Assembly: GCA_017538965.1 (NCBI GenBank)
Contig: JAFYHU010000065.1
Span: 1-45,523 of the forward strand
DNA length: 45,523 nt
Reading direction: 5' to 3'
Origin: Oscillospiraceae bacterium
GTDB lineage: Bacteria; Bacillota; Clostridia; Oscillospirales; Oscillospiraceae
The notes under the pieces are model-generated. The model had not been told where the DNA came from. It was given only the letters and a program-made list of their open reading frames with translations, and made no database searches. Of this stretch, positions 17,056 to 26,396 are shown one piece after another (position 1 is the first letter of the stretch; each line of letters opens with the position of its first letter). Position numbers and translations under genes: made by a program.

Positions 17056-18363
17056 TCAGATCAGAATACCGCGTTTCTTGGCTTCAAAGCGGAGTTCGTC
17101 TCGAAAATCGGGATGGGCAATGGCGATCAGCTGGGCGACGCGTTTGGAAAGGGGCTCGCCTCTCAGATGAGCCAGACCGTATTCGGTTACAATATAGTCG
17201 ACATCGTTCTTGCTGGTCGTCACAACGGCGCCGGGAGTCAGAATGGGCTTAATCTTGCTGATGGTGCCGCCCTTGGCAGTCGAGGTAAAGGCGATGAAGC
17301 TTTTGCCGCCTTTGGACTGGCAGGCGCCGCGGACATAGTCCACCTGACCGCCCGACCCGGACATGATTTTCGTTCCGATGCTTTCGGCGCATACCTGGCC
17401 GAAAAGATCGACTTCCAGCGCGGCATTGATAGAGATCATGTTGTTGTTCTGGCAGATGACTTCGGGATTGTTTACGTAGTCGACCGGCAGGATGGCGATG
17501 GCGGGATTGTCATCAATGAAGTCATTAATGGCCTTGGAACCGAAGGCAAAGGTGGTGACGCTGACACCTCGGTGAATCTGCTTTCTGCTGTTGTTGACGG
17601 CACCGCAGGCAATCAGATCAACCATGGAGCTGGTGAACATCTCGGTATGAATGCCAAGATCGTGTTTTTCCTTCAGCGCCAGACCGACGGCATCGGGGAT
17701 CGCCCCGATCCCGAGCTGAATGCAGGAGCCGTCCTGAATCTGCTCGGCAATCAGGTTGCCGATGGTGATGCTGGTTTCGTCCAGCTTGGCAGGCGGCAGG
17801 GTGGGGAGTTCAAAGGTGTTCTCAACCAGTCCGGTAATCTGACTGATATGCAGCTGAGCGCCGCAGACGGCGCGCGGTGTGTTTTCATTGACCTCTACAA
17901 AGATACGCTTTGCCTTGTCGATCATGGCCGGGGAATACGAGCTGACCGTTCCCAAACTAAAGTAGCCGTGTTTGTCCATCGGAGAAACCGAGACGCAAAA
18001 GGCATCATATTCGTAGTTGGCACGAATGTGGCGGGGACAGTCGCGATAGTAGTTGGGGATGAAATCCGCCCAGCCGCCAGCCAGGGCTTTGCGGGCACCC
18101 GCACTGGCGAACCAGCCTTCGCCGGTGATCTTGCCGGCGAAAGAATCATCTGCAAGAAAGGCAAAGGGATAGCTGTCAAGAAGGAACTGAACACGCACAC
18201 CGCGAAGAAGGCTGCTTTCTGCACGGCGGCAGATGGCGTCCATGATGGCAGGAGTTTGGGCAATAGCAGCGTCCATACCGATCAGCCAGTTGTTTTCCAC
18301 CTGAGCTGCAACTTCATCGGCTGTGAGCCGTTTCTGCTCATAGAGAGCTTGATAGTTAGACAT
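17056..18363 (-). CDS. Acetyl-CoA hydrolase/transferase family CoA-transferase
   Basis: 435 residues from the ATG at 18363, which has GAGGT 7 nt upstream; an ATG 18 nt further upstream lacks a site. Members move CoA between acetyl-CoA and acids such as 4-hydroxybutyrate, butyrate or succinate. QLGIGAIPDAV and GIHTEMFTSSMVDL are seen, with Glu241 the likely catalytic glutamate by comparison with 4-hydroxybutyrate CoA-transferase. SGSGGQVDYVRGA and DYIVTEYGLAHLRG are typical of this family. The gene follows the oxaloacetate decarboxylase operon behind a terminator, in the same direction. The acceptor acid cannot be read from sequence. Confidence 0.9.
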   Translation of the reverse strand: MSNYQALYEQKRLTADEVAAQVENNWLIGMDAAIAQTPAIMDAICRRAESSLLRGVRVQFLLDSYPFAFLADDSFAGKITGEGWFASAGARKALAGGWADFIPNYYRDCPRHIRANYEYDAFCVSVSPMDKHGYFSLGTVSSYSPAMIDKAKRIFVEVNENTPRAVCGAQLHISQITGLVENTFELPTLPPAKLDETSITIGNLIAEQIQDGSCIQLGIGAIPDAVGLALKEKHDLGIHTEMFTSSMVDLIACGAVNNSRKQIHRGVSVTTFAFGSKAINDFIDDNPAIAILPVDYVNNPEVICQNNNMISINAALEVDLFGQVCAESIGTKIMSGSGGQVDYVRGACQSKGGKSFIAFTSTAKGGTISKIKPILTPGAVVTTSKNDVDYIVTEYGLAHLRGEPLSKRVAQLIAIAHPDFRDELRFEAKKRGILI

Positions 18364-18390
18364 GTTTAATACCTCGTTCATGAAATCAAG

Positions 18391-18418
18391 AAAAAAGCCC
18401 GTAAAGACGGGCTTTTTT
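18391..18418 (-). terminator. Terminator after the oxaloacetate decarboxylase operon
   Basis: Perfect 12-bp stem AAAAAAGCCCGT/ACGGGCTTTTTT with a 4-nt loop and a T-run on either strand. Confidence 0.9.
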
Positions 18419-18422
18419 GTAT

Positions 18423-19643
18423 TCAGCCGAAAACGCTGAGCAGGAAGCCTGCAGCGATGGCTGAACCGATGACGCCGGCCACATTCGGGCCCATGGCGTG
18501 CATCAGCAGATAATTGCTCTTGTTGTACTTTCTGCCGACATCCTGGGAGACGCGAGCGGCCATGGGAACCGCGGACACACCGGCGGAACCGATCAGAGGG
18601 TTGATCTTGCCGCCGGAAGTCTTATACATGACAATACCGCCGCAGAGACCGCCAACTGTCGAGATCGAGAAGGCAATCAGACCTAGAATAATGATTTTAA
18701 TGGTGTTGAGATTCAGAAAGTTCTGTGCGACCATCGTGGCACCGACAGAGGTGGCGAGGAAAATCGTGACGATATTCATCAGCGCGTTCTGGGCCGTGTC
18801 GGACAGACGATCCGTCACACCGCACTCGCGGAAGAGATTGCCGAGCATCAGGCAGCCGATCAGAGGAGCGGTGGAGGGAAGGAGCAGGATGACAAAGGTG
18901 GCAACGACAACCGGGAAGACGATCTTCTCAGTCTTCGAGACCTCACGGCTCTGAACCATTTTGACCTTCCGCATCTTGTCGTTAGTCATCAGCTTCATGA
19001 TCGGCGGCTGAATCAGCGGGATCAGAGCCATGTAGGAATAAGCGGCAATCGCAATCGGTCCGAGCAGTTCCGGAGCAAGCTTGGTGGTCAGGTAGATGGC
19101 TGTGGGGCCGTCCGCACCGCCGATGATGCCGATGGAAGCTGCTTGGGGGCCGGTAAAGCCAAGTAGCACTGCACCGAAGAAGGCAATGAACACGCCAAGC
19201 TGAGCCGCGGCGCCGAGAAGAAGACTCTTCGGGTTCGAGAGCAGCGGACCGAAGTCCGTCATGGCACCGACACCCATGAAGATCAGTGAGGGATAGATAC
19301 CGGCTTTGACACCGATATAGAAGAAGTCCAGAAGTCCGCAGTGAGACATGATATGGCCGTAACTGTGGTAATACGGACTGGTGGAATCGAGAAAGGCCTC
19401 CCAGAGCTCGGGGTGATAGAGAGCGTTTGTGCCCATGCCGATAAAGTAGCTCAGGTTCGAGAGCAGGCAGCCGAAGGCAATGCCGCAGAGCAGCAGAGGC
19501 TCAAACTTTTTCACGATGCCGAGATAGAGAAGCACGAAAGCGATCAGGATCATGACCAGATTTTTCCAGCCGCCTTCCGTGGTAAAGAAAGCCGCAAAGC
19601 CGGACTCAAGGGCCAGCTTCTGCAGGACACCCATTATATCCAT
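18423..19643 (-). CDS. oadB: Sodium-pumping decarboxylase beta subunit
   Basis: 406 residues, strongly hydrophobic with about ten membrane segments. The beta subunit decarboxylates carboxybiotin and exports sodium. The signature [17 protein letters not shown] is complete, as is [14 protein letters not shown], which belongs to the conserved membrane core. [18 protein letters not shown] and [20 protein letters not shown] also match. An extra stretch near residues 75-100 makes it slightly longer than many homologs. AAGGAGG lies upstream. Last gene of the oadA-oadG-biotin carrier-oadB operon, 10 nt after the carrier. Confidence 0.95.
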   Translation of the reverse strand: MDIMGVLQKLALESGFAAFFTTEGGWKNLVMILIAFVLLYLGIVKKFEPLLLCGIAFGCLLSNLSYFIGMGTNALYHPELWEAFLDSTSPYYHSYGHIMSHCGLLDFFYIGVKAGIYPSLIFMGVGAMTDFGPLLSNPKSLLLGAAAQLGVFIAFFGAVLLGFTGPQAASIGIIGGADGPTAIYLTTKLAPELLGPIAIAAYSYMALIPLIQPPIMKLMTNDKMRKVKMVQSREVSKTEKIVFPVVVATFVILLLPSTAPLIGCLMLGNLFRECGVTDRLSDTAQNALMNIVTIFLATSVGATMVAQNFLNLNTIKIIILGLIAFSISTVGGLCGGIVMYKTSGGKINPLIGSAGVSAVPMAARVSQDVGRKYNKSNYLLMHAMGPNVAGVIGSAIAAGFLLSVFG

Positions 19644-19653
19644 CCGGGCCTCC

Positions 19654-20058
19654 TTATGCGATCACGACGAGCGCGCTGCCGGTTTCCACAACGGCACCCT
19701 TTGCGACAACAACCTGGGCAACGGTGCCGGCCTTGGGAGAAACAACCTCATTCTCCATCTTCATGGCTTCGAGAATCAGAAGGACGTCGCCTTCTTTGAC
19801 CTGCTGGCCCTGCGTGACATTGATTTTCAGAACATTGCCGGGCATGGGACTCTTGACGACTTCGCCGGCGGCAACAGCGCCGGCAGGCGCTGCAGAAGCG
19901 ACGGGAGCAGCTGGGGCAGCCGCGGCGGGAGCGGTTGCAGGTGCAGGGGCAGCGGGAGCGGCCGGAGCAGCCAGCGCATATTCATCGACGAGCATGGCTT
20001 CGCCTTCTTCGACCTCAACCTCATAAACGCGATTGTTCAGCGTTACTTTATACTTCAT
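19654..20058 (-). CDS. Biotin carboxyl carrier protein of the decarboxylase
   Basis: 134 residues from the ATG at 20058; the longer frame upstream is an artefact in the neighbouring gene. A short N-terminal region ([20 protein letters not shown]) is followed by an Ala/Pro-rich flexible linker (about 38-65) and a biotinyl domain with EAMKMEN, whose Lys is the biotin site. It swings carboxybiotin from OadA to OadB. It overlaps oadG by 11 nt. In some species this domain is fused to OadA; here it is separate. Confidence 0.93.
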   Translation of the reverse strand: MKYKVTLNNRVYEVEVEEGEAMLVDEYALAAPAAPAAPAPATAPAAAAPAAPVASAAPAGAVAAGEVVKSPMPGNVLKINVTQGQQVKEGDVLLILEAMKMENEVVSPKAGTVAQVVVAKGAVVETGSALVVIA

Positions 20059-20404
20059 CTTCCTTGACCTCCCTGATGGAAATAAAGCGCAGTTCATTGA
20101 TGGGCTTGCCGAGCGAATCAGCGACGATAGCCATGACCATGGCGGCGTCACGGGGATCGGTGTTGTAGAGCTTGAACTCACCGGCCGTACCGGAGGCCTT
20201 TTCAGCCTGAACAGCCGGCGCTGCGGGCTCGGGAACCGCGGCGGCTTCGGTCTGAACGGCGGGTGCGGCATTCTTTGCCATCATGATCTTCCCCATGATC
20301 ATGATCACGATCATCAGAAGCACCAGACCGAAGAACACGACACAGTAGCCGAGAATCGCATAACCGCCCGCGGTGGGCAGGGAGATGTTTACCAGATCTG
20401 TCAC
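20048..20404 (-). CDS. oadG: Decarboxylase gamma subunit (OadG-like)
   Basis: 118 residues from a GTG at 20404, chosen because GGGAGGG lies 7 nt upstream; an upstream TTG at 20434 would overlap oadA. A single membrane helix (about residues 18-40, ILGYCVVFFGLVLLMIVIMI) is followed by an Ala/Pro-rich linker and a soluble tail. This is the layout of the gamma subunit that holds alpha and beta together. The C-terminal tail (PRDAAMVMAIVADSLGKPIN) resembles a helical domain seen in clostridial versions. The start is the least certain part. Confidence 0.8.
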   Translation of the reverse strand: MTDLVNISLPTAGGYAILGYCVVFFGLVLLMIVIMIMGKIMMAKNAAPAVQTEAAAVPEPAAPAVQAEKASGTAGEFKLYNTDPRDAAMVMAIVADSLGKPINELRFISIREVKEDEV

Positions 20405-20420
20405 GTGTATTCCCTCCCGT

Positions 20421-21803
20421 TTACAGCTGCTCAATGGAGTAGCGGACCTTCTTCTCTTCGCGCTGTTTACGCTCCTCGAAGAACTTTTCGGCTACCTGTG
20501 GGAAGGCAATGTAGCTGAGGACGTCCTCTTCGCAACGGGCGGTATCACCCAGCTCTTTTTCGGCCTTTTCATAGATATCAGTGGGAAGGGTGTCGGCATA
20601 GCGGCCTTTGAGGGGCTCTTCGCCGTTGAGAATCTTTGCACGGATCTCCGGGTCAATGGGAGCCGGGGTCTTGCCGTACTCGCCTCGGCAGTAAGCCTTG
20701 ATCTCGGCGCCGACGTTCTTGTAGCGTTCACCGGCAAGGACGTTCTGCACGGCCTGAGTGCCGACCAGCTGACTCGTCGGGGTGACCAGCGGGGGATAGC
20801 CCATGTCCTTGCGTACACGCGGGGTCTCGAGCAGGGCTTCGTCAAACTTGTCCAGCGCATTCAGCGTTTTCAGCTGGCTGAGGAGGTTGGAAAGCATGCC
20901 GCCGGGAATCTGATAGGTCAGGCACTGAGTATCAGTGGCCATCGAAATCGGATTGAGGGTTCCCTTCTCAAGGAACTGGGCCCGGATAGGCTTGAAGAAG
21001 TTCGCCATCTTGAGAAGTTTGTCATCATCCAGGTCAACCTCATAGCCGAACTCCCGCAACGCATAGGCAAGGGTCTCGGTCGCAGGCTGGCTGGTACCGC
21101 CGGAGAAGGGGGAAATCGCCGTATCGATGATATCACAGCCGGCCTCAACCGCCTTCAGACAGGTCATGAACGCCAGCCCGGCAGTGCAGTGAGTATGAAG
21201 AACAACAGGAAGATCTACCGCATCTTTGATCGCGGAGACCAGGTCATAGGCGGCTTTCGGAGTGCAGATACCGGCCATGTCCTTAATGCAGATGGAGGCA
21301 ACGCCCATCTGCTGGAGTTCCTTGACCATTTCCACATATTTTTCAAGGGTGTGCACGGGGCTTGTGGTGTAGGAAATTGCGCCGGAAGCCATGGCACCGG
21401 ATTTTACGGTTTCTTCGATGGCAACCTTGAGATTGTCAACGTCGTTCAGTGCATCGAAAATACGGATAATATCGATGCCGTTGCGGACGGAAGCGCGTAC
21501 GAAACGGCGGACGACATCATCGCTGTAATGCTTGTAGCCGAGAATGTTCTGACCGCGCAGAAGCATCTGCAGCTTGGTGTTGGGCATCTTTGCCCGGATT
21601 TTCCGCAGCCGCTCCCAGGGATCTTCATTCAGAAAGCGCAGGCAGACGTCAAAGGTTGCGCCGCCCCAACACTCCACGGAATAAAAACCTGCCTGATCGA
21701 TGGTTTCAAGAATGGGCTCAAACTGATCGTAGGCCAGACGCGTTGCAATCAAAGACTGACCCGCGTCACGCAGCACAGTTTCGGTAAATTGTACTTTCTT
21801 CAT
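20421..21803 (-). CDS. oadA: Oxaloacetate decarboxylase alpha subunit (carboxyltransferase)
   Basis: 460 residues. Moves CO2 from oxaloacetate to biotin. The carboxyltransferase barrel shows TVLRDAGQSLIATR (metal-binding Asp13), IKDMAGI (Lys174, the expected carbamylated Lys) and LHTHCTAGL (His203 and His205). A C-terminal PYC/OadA conserved domain follows (from about 300), and no biotin domain is attached. This composition fits OadA rather than methylmalonyl-CoA decarboxylase alpha. First gene of the operon, with AGGAGG and a strong promoter upstream. Confidence 0.95.
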   Translation of the reverse strand: MKKVQFTETVLRDAGQSLIATRLAYDQFEPILETIDQAGFYSVECWGGATFDVCLRFLNEDPWERLRKIRAKMPNTKLQMLLRGQNILGYKHYSDDVVRRFVRASVRNGIDIIRIFDALNDVDNLKVAIEETVKSGAMASGAISYTTSPVHTLEKYVEMVKELQQMGVASICIKDMAGICTPKAAYDLVSAIKDAVDLPVVLHTHCTAGLAFMTCLKAVEAGCDIIDTAISPFSGGTSQPATETLAYALREFGYEVDLDDDKLLKMANFFKPIRAQFLEKGTLNPISMATDTQCLTYQIPGGMLSNLLSQLKTLNALDKFDEALLETPRVRKDMGYPPLVTPTSQLVGTQAVQNVLAGERYKNVGAEIKAYCRGEYGKTPAPIDPEIRAKILNGEEPLKGRYADTLPTDIYEKAEKELGDTARCEEDVLSYIAFPQVAEKFFEERKQREEKKVRYSIEQL

Positions 21804-21859
21804 CCGTTTTCCTCCTGCCGGTTGATGATATGATAATATGGTATGCTCAGATACTGATT

Positions 21860-21888
21860 ATAATAAACTGTTCAGGCAATTCTGTCAA
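21860..21888 (-). promoter_or_regulatory. Promoter of the oxaloacetate decarboxylase operon
   Basis: On the minus strand TTGACA (21888-21883), 17 bp, TATTAT (21865-21860), with an overlapping TATAAT 3 bp further down. The rest of the 251-bp gap to the AEC gene shows only a TATACT at 22015-22020 with a poor -35. Confidence 0.75.
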
Positions 21889-22054
21889 TTAAGACATTGC
21901 CCAAAATCTTCAAAATCCATGCCGGAAAAATGCAGAAAAACTGTACAAAACCACAAGACATGAGATAAAGGGAGAAGTTTAAAGAAAAATAATCTTTTCT
22001 GCACCGGCATGTGCTATACTGAAAAACAGGATCAGGAAAGGAGGGGAGCACTTT

Positions 22055-22996
22055 TTGGAAAACTTTCTGCTTTCAGCGAATGCCGTTGTGCCGATGTTTC
22101 TGATCATGGCCGCGGGTTACGCTGCCCGGGCTGCGGGCATTCTGAACCGCGGAGATATTTTCCGCTTCAACCGTGCTGCCTTCTGTGTGTTCCTGCCATG
22201 CCTGCTGTTCTGGAACATCTATCAATCGGACCTGTCCACCGTTGTTAATCCGAGGCTGATTGCGTTTGCAGCAGCCGGGGTGCTGCTTGTATTCTCGGCG
22301 GCCTTTATCGGAGTCAAGCATTGGGAGCCAGCAGAAAACCGGCGCGGCGTGGTGGCACAGGGCATCTTCCGCAGCAATTTTGTGATTATGGGACTACCTG
22401 TGGCAGAAGCGCTGACCGGAGGGGAAAACCTTGGTTCGGTTACGCTGCTGATCGCCGTCGTTGTGCCGCTGTTCAACTTCCTTGCCGTTTTTGTTTTGGA
22501 ACGCTTTCGGGGCGGGAAGCTGAAGCCGGGAGAAGTCGTTCTCGATATCCTGAAAAACCCTCTGGTAATCAGTTCGCTGCTCGGGATCCTGTTTCAGCTG
22601 CTGCACATCCGGCTGCCTAACCTGATGGAAACGGCTGTCTCAAACATCGGAAGAATCGCTACCCCGCTGCAGCTTTTTCTTCTCGGGGCATTCTTCCGAT
22701 TCGGCGGAATGAAGGACCGAATCCGACCGGTAGCTGTCGTGACGGCGATCAAACTGTTTGTCACGCCGGGTCTGCTGCTTTCCGCGGCAGCGCTTGCCGG
22801 TTTCCGCGGAGCAGAGTTTATTGGGCTGATCGGCATTTTTGCCACACCGACGGCAGTAAACTCGTTTACCATGGTACAGCAGATGCACGCTGGAGATGAA
22901 GAACTGGCCGGTGATATCGTGGTGATCACCTCAGCAGTCAGCGTCTTCAGTCTGTTTCTATGGATTCTGCTTTTCCGGAATCTGGGAATGTTCTGA
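22055..22996 (+). CDS. AEC family membrane transporter
   Basis: 313 residues with about ten hydrophobic segments in two halves. The opening NAVVPMFLIMAAGYAARAAG, the central VAQGIFRSNFVIMGLPVAEA and the C-terminal FATPTAVNSFTMVQQM match the auxin efflux carrier family. In bacteria this family often exports or takes up organic acids such as malate. Translation must begin at TTG (22055), behind AAAGGAGG; no ATG fits. It is divergent from the oxaloacetate decarboxylase operon, so a link to C4 acids is possible but is inference. Confidence 0.88.
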   Translation: MENFLLSANAVVPMFLIMAAGYAARAAGILNRGDIFRFNRAAFCVFLPCLLFWNIYQSDLSTVVNPRLIAFAAAGVLLVFSAAFIGVKHWEPAENRRGVVAQGIFRSNFVIMGLPVAEALTGGENLGSVTLLIAVVVPLFNFLAVFVLERFRGGKLKPGEVVLDILKNPLVISSLLGILFQLLHIRLPNLMETAVSNIGRIATPLQLFLLGAFFRFGGMKDRIRPVAVVTAIKLFVTPGLLLSAAALAGFRGAEFIGLIGIFATPTAVNSFTMVQQMHAGDEELAGDIVVITSAVSVFSLFLWILLFRNLGMF

Positions 22997-23004
22997 AGTT
23001 TTCC

Positions 23005-23032
23005 TTGCAATTCCGGTTTCAGATGATACAAT
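23005..23032 (+). promoter_or_regulatory. Putative promoter of the serine hydrolase gene
   Basis: TTGCAA at 23005-23010, 16 bp, TACAAT at 23027-23032, about 42 bp upstream of the start codon. Confidence 0.6.
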
Positions 23033-23074
23033 AGTACGGTCTGAAGAAAGCACTGCCGCTCAGGAGTTCGGAGA

Positions 23075-24892
23075 ATGAAAAACAGAGACGTGAAAAAGAG
23101 AATACTGTGCTTCCTCCTCAGCTTCCTGCTGACAGCGGCGCTGCTTCCTGCCGCTCTGGCTGAGGAGCCGGCAGCAATACCGGAAGAGACAGCGGCAGCG
23201 GAAGATGAGAGTCAGGATAACAATACCGACGGGACCGAAGAAAAAACGGAAGAGAAAAGTGACTGGGAAACCCGTTTGTTGCTGATGCTGCAGGAATACA
23301 ATGCCGATCCGGAGACCATTGGGGCGGGGTATTACAACTTTGCGACCGGAGAGGAACACTATTACAACGGCGATGTATACCGGGTCAGCGGCAGCATGTA
23401 TAAGGTGCCGTTGAACATGCTGTTTCTGGACTGGATTGCCGAGGGAAAAATCGGATCGGATGAATCCATTCTGGGTTTCCGCTATTCCGAGCTTTTGCGC
23501 GGCACTATTATCGACTCCAACAACGATTACGCTCAGACACTCTGGACCTATGCCGGTGATACCATCCAGACACAGCCTGCTTCGACCTATTATCACCGTT
23601 ATCGAATCCTGATTGCGCCAATTATGGGTGAAGATCCGGAGAATGTCGATGAAAAATATTATGAAAACAACTTTTTTACACCGCGGCAGATGATTACCTG
23701 CCTGCGGCAGCTGTATGACGGCGGGGAGAAGTACGACCGGCTGATCAGCACCATGCAGCAGGCTGAACCAGAAAAATATTTCAAACTGCATGAACGGCGA
23801 TTCAACATTGCCCATAAATACGGCTGGTTCGCGGAGGATCCGATTCTTTACCTGAACGACTGCGCCCTCTGCTTTACGGATGATCCGATTGCCATCGTGC
23901 TTTTCACGACGGGAACAGAGAACGCCTACGGCGTTCTGGCTGCGTACTGCACGCTGATGTGCGATTACGCCCAGGAAACGCATGAAAAACGAGTCGAGAG
24001 AGAGCAGGCGGAAGCAAAAGCGCTTGCAGAAGCGGAGGAGAAGGATCGGCTGGCAGCAGAAGAAGCGGCGGCAGCCGAAAAAGAAGCAGAGGAAAAAGCG
24101 GCGGTTCCCGCCGAAAAGGCAGAAACGACTGCCGCAGCGAAAAAAGATCTTTCGGAAATCCGAAGCCGTTCACTCCCAATGGAAACTATGGTTGGCGCTG
24201 CCCTGATCTTCCTGGGGGCTCTGGCTGCGCTGATCTGGTTCTCAATTCGGCACAGAAAGAGCAGGTTCCGTATGCTCTACGGAGTGCTGGCGATCATTCT
24301 GACTGCGGCCGCCCTGACAGTCTGTTTTCCGACGGTCAGCGAAAACAGCTATGTTTCCGCAAGCAAAGAAGGAGCGCAGGAGACGGTAGAACGCTTTTTT
24401 GATGCGCTGAAGAGAGGAAGCTATGAAGAGGCGGAAGATTGTCTGACAACCCGCGTAAATCTGACAGGCGGAGATGCTTCCGGAGACGAACTTCGCACCA
24501 AGGCACGGGAGGCGCTGAGAGAGAGCTGGAATTGCCGCCTGTTGGGAGAATGTATTACCGAGAAGACCAAGGCCTGGCAGGAAATTCAGCTGCAGGTGCT
24601 CGACTATTCGAAGATGGAGCAGGATCTGCAGCGTGGAACGCGGGAACAGCTGCTGGAGCTGACGAGGAGAACAGATAGAGATCAGGTTTATGACGAGAAC
24701 GGGGAATATCGTCAGGAAGCAGCAGAGACGGCATGCGAAGCGGCATTGAGTGAACTGCTCGACCATCCGAGAGATTATTACGGGTCGGTAGGTCTGCGAA
24801 TACAGCTTTGCCTGACACGGGACGGCTGGAAAATAGTGCCGAATAAGGATCTCATCACCACTCTCAGCGGCAACCTCCCGCAGGAAAAGTGA
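23075..24892 (+). CDS. Secreted class A beta-lactamase-like serine hydrolase with two membrane helices
   Basis: 605 residues. A signal peptide (ILCFLLSFLLTAALLPAALA) leads a Glu-rich spacer and a penicillin-binding/beta-lactamase-like domain (about 70-310). The catalytic SxxK is SMYK (Ser107, Lys110), the SDN-like motif is SNN (148-150) and a KTG-like KYG is at 248-250. A Lys/Glu/Ala-rich coiled coil (about 310-360) follows, then two membrane helices (about 370-390 and 402-421). A C-terminal region without a recognised fold ends the protein. Whether it cuts beta-lactams, peptidoglycan or esters is open, since the second and third motifs are altered. CGGAG precedes the ATG. Confidence 0.8.
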   Translation: MKNRDVKKRILCFLLSFLLTAALLPAALAEEPAAIPEETAAAEDESQDNNTDGTEEKTEEKSDWETRLLLMLQEYNADPETIGAGYYNFATGEEHYYNGDVYRVSGSMYKVPLNMLFLDWIAEGKIGSDESILGFRYSELLRGTIIDSNNDYAQTLWTYAGDTIQTQPASTYYHRYRILIAPIMGEDPENVDEKYYENNFFTPRQMITCLRQLYDGGEKYDRLISTMQQAEPEKYFKLHERRFNIAHKYGWFAEDPILYLNDCALCFTDDPIAIVLFTTGTENAYGVLAAYCTLMCDYAQETHEKRVEREQAEAKALAEAEEKDRLAAEEAAAAEKEAEEKAAVPAEKAETTAAAKKDLSEIRSRSLPMETMVGAALIFLGALAALIWFSIRHRKSRFRMLYGVLAIILTAAALTVCFPTVSENSYVSASKEGAQETVERFFDALKRGSYEEAEDCLTTRVNLTGGDASGDELRTKAREALRESWNCRLLGECITEKTKAWQEIQLQVLDYSKMEQDLQRGTREQLLELTRRTDRDQVYDENGEYRQEAAETACEAALSELLDHPRDYYGSVGLRIQLCLTRDGWKIVPNKDLITTLSGNLPQEK

Positions 24893-24896
24893 GGTA

Positions 24897-25340
24897 TTAT
24901 TTGCACTTTTGGAATTCGGCACGGGAAGCGGAGTCCCAAACGGTCAGTATACCGTCCTTGTAGAAGAAGGGATAGGACTGCCCGCTGCCGGTCAGCAGCA
25001 TGGCATCGGGATCGACTGCCAGGTCGATTCGAGTATCAAATACCGAAAGAGAGGCGGTCCCGTCATCTCCAAGCACGATACCGAGCGGAATACCGCGCTC
25101 CCGCAGAGGCGCAAGATCGGATTCTGTGAGCGACAGTTCATCGGAAGACAAAGCCGTGAGTACATATTCTCCGGCAAGCTCATCCTTTAAAGGAAGAACA
25201 TAGACAGTTTCCTCCCCGTCTTCGTCCGGCAGTTCGAAGACGGGGTCTTCCGTTTGAATGGTGATTCGGGGAATGACCAGGAGAAGAACGGCAAGCAGCA
25301 CAATCACGGGCAGGAGCAGGATCAAGAACAGCTTTTTCAT
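24897..25340 (-). CDS. Small membrane-anchored hypothetical protein
   Basis: 147 residues. An N-terminal hydrophobic segment (LFLILLLPVIVLLAVLLLVI) acts as signal anchor. The rest is a predicted outside domain of mostly beta character, rich in acidic residues, with a stretch (GDDGTASLSVFDTRIDL) that looks like a small extracellular repeat. No family is recognised. Its ATG overlaps the stop of the NAGPA-type gene by 4 nt, so the two are likely made together. It converges with the serine hydrolase gene with only 4 nt between stops. Confidence 0.7.
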   Translation of the reverse strand: MKKLFLILLLPVIVLLAVLLLVIPRITIQTEDPVFELPDEDGEETVYVLPLKDELAGEYVLTALSSDELSLTESDLAPLRERGIPLGIVLGDDGTASLSVFDTRIDLAVDPDAMLLTGSGQSYPFFYKDGILTVWDSASRAEFQKCK

Positions 25341-26233
25341 GCGCTTTTCTCCAGACTCAGATCTTCAATATACAGAAAGTCCGAGAGCTGGCGGGCTTCA
25401 CTCGGCCAGCCACGTTCGGAACCGTGAAACCAGATGTGGGTGGAACCTCCGCCGTCCAGGTTATAGGCCTGTTTGCAGCCGAGAAAGGCGAAATAGTCGG
25501 ACAGCTCTTCAAGCGTAACACCCGGAAGATCGCTCCGGTATCCGAAAACCGACACCACGCAGTAATGTCCCGGCCCGAAATATCCGATAGCGGTTCTGGG
25601 ATGTTCGCGAGTCAGATAATCATCGGGCAGATCAGAAAAGTCAGCAATGGGACTCCCGTCCGGATTGAGAAGAATCGGTCCGAAAGACCAGGCCTGCCAG
25701 GCGTTCTGCAGAGCGGCCTCTGCGGAGGCCTGATCCCGCAGCTTTTCGTGAGAAATTGTCCGCATGCTTCCGTCTTCGCAGAGAACGCATAAGTCATACC
25801 CGCTGGGGCAGGCATTCAGAATATGACCGTTTCGCACAGCATTTACACCCTGCAGGGTATAAAAGTCACCGTTGACTGCATACGCGGCGCCGGACTGCCG
25901 GGCAGCGGTCACGATATCTGCAGATGAAGGTTCCGCATGCTCCGGATCGTCGGCATACCAGGTTTTCAGATTATGCACATCGGACAGATAGATTTCGGTA
26001 TAGATATAGGCACTGCCAAGATGCTCATCGGCCTGTGGGTGAGTCTCAATCAGAACCAGGGCATTGCTGCCGCAGTAGTTTTCGGAGATCCAGGTTGCCT
26101 CGGCAGGCATCAGGGCGGCATAGGCAGGGAACTGGGCGGCCTGAACGGCAGCCGGGTCCGGGGCGATAAGCGCGCCGGTGAGAGCAAGCAGGGCAAGAAG
26201 CCTGCTCAGCGCGGCGGAAATGATACGAACCAT
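25337..26233 (-). CDS. Phosphodiester glycosidase family (NAGPA) exported protein
   Basis: 298 residues. A signal peptide (about 1-33, ending VQAA) is followed by a domain with AYAVNGDFY, AWSFGPILLNPDG, HPRTAIGYFGPGHY and GCKQAYNLDGGGSTHIWF. These are hallmarks of the family named after the mammalian uncovering enzyme N-acetylglucosamine-1-phosphodiester alpha-N-acetylglucosaminidase. Bacterial members act on sugar phosphodiesters in walls or spores. The catalytic NLDGGGS is intact. AAAGGGG precedes the ATG. Confidence 0.9.
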   Translation of the reverse strand: MVRIISAALSRLLALLALTGALIAPDPAAVQAAQFPAYAALMPAEATWISENYCGSNALVLIETHPQADEHLGSAYIYTEIYLSDVHNLKTWYADDPEHAEPSSADIVTAARQSGAAYAVNGDFYTLQGVNAVRNGHILNACPSGYDLCVLCEDGSMRTISHEKLRDQASAEAALQNAWQAWSFGPILLNPDGSPIADFSDLPDDYLTREHPRTAIGYFGPGHYCVVSVFGYRSDLPGVTLEELSDYFAFLGCKQAYNLDGGGSTHIWFHGSERGWPSEARQLSDFLYIEDLSLEKSA

Positions 26234-26265
26234 GGTGAAGCCCCTTTCTCAGTGCGGATGTTGTT

Positions 26266-26294
26266 ATTATGCACGGCAGCGCTTTTTTTGTCAA
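26266..26294 (-). promoter_or_regulatory. Promoter of the NAGPA-type gene pair
   Basis: On the minus strand TTGACA (26294-26289), 17 bp, CATAAT (26271-26266), about 32 bp before the start codon. It is divergent from the next promoter. Confidence 0.75.
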
Positions 26295-26329
26295 ATGTCT
26301 TTCATCGGGACAATGTTCATAAAATCCTC

Positions 26330-26359
26330 TTGAACTGGCCGAAGAGATGCGGGTATAAT
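26330..26359 (+). promoter_or_regulatory. Promoter of the DUF3298-type lipoprotein gene
   Basis: TTGAAC at 26330-26335, 18 bp, TATAAT at 26354-26359, 37 bp upstream of the start codon. Confidence 0.75.
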
Positions 26360-26396
26360 GCTTCCCGATCAAAACTTCTCCGGAGAACAGAAAAGA

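Noticed and set aside
17113-18369. A 418-codon plus-strand frame opposite the CoA-transferase
   Set aside because: It is a shadow of a well-conserved minus-strand enzyme.
20373-21833. A 486-codon plus-strand frame opposite oadA
   Set aside because: oadA has all catalytic motifs; the antisense frame has no plausible domain.
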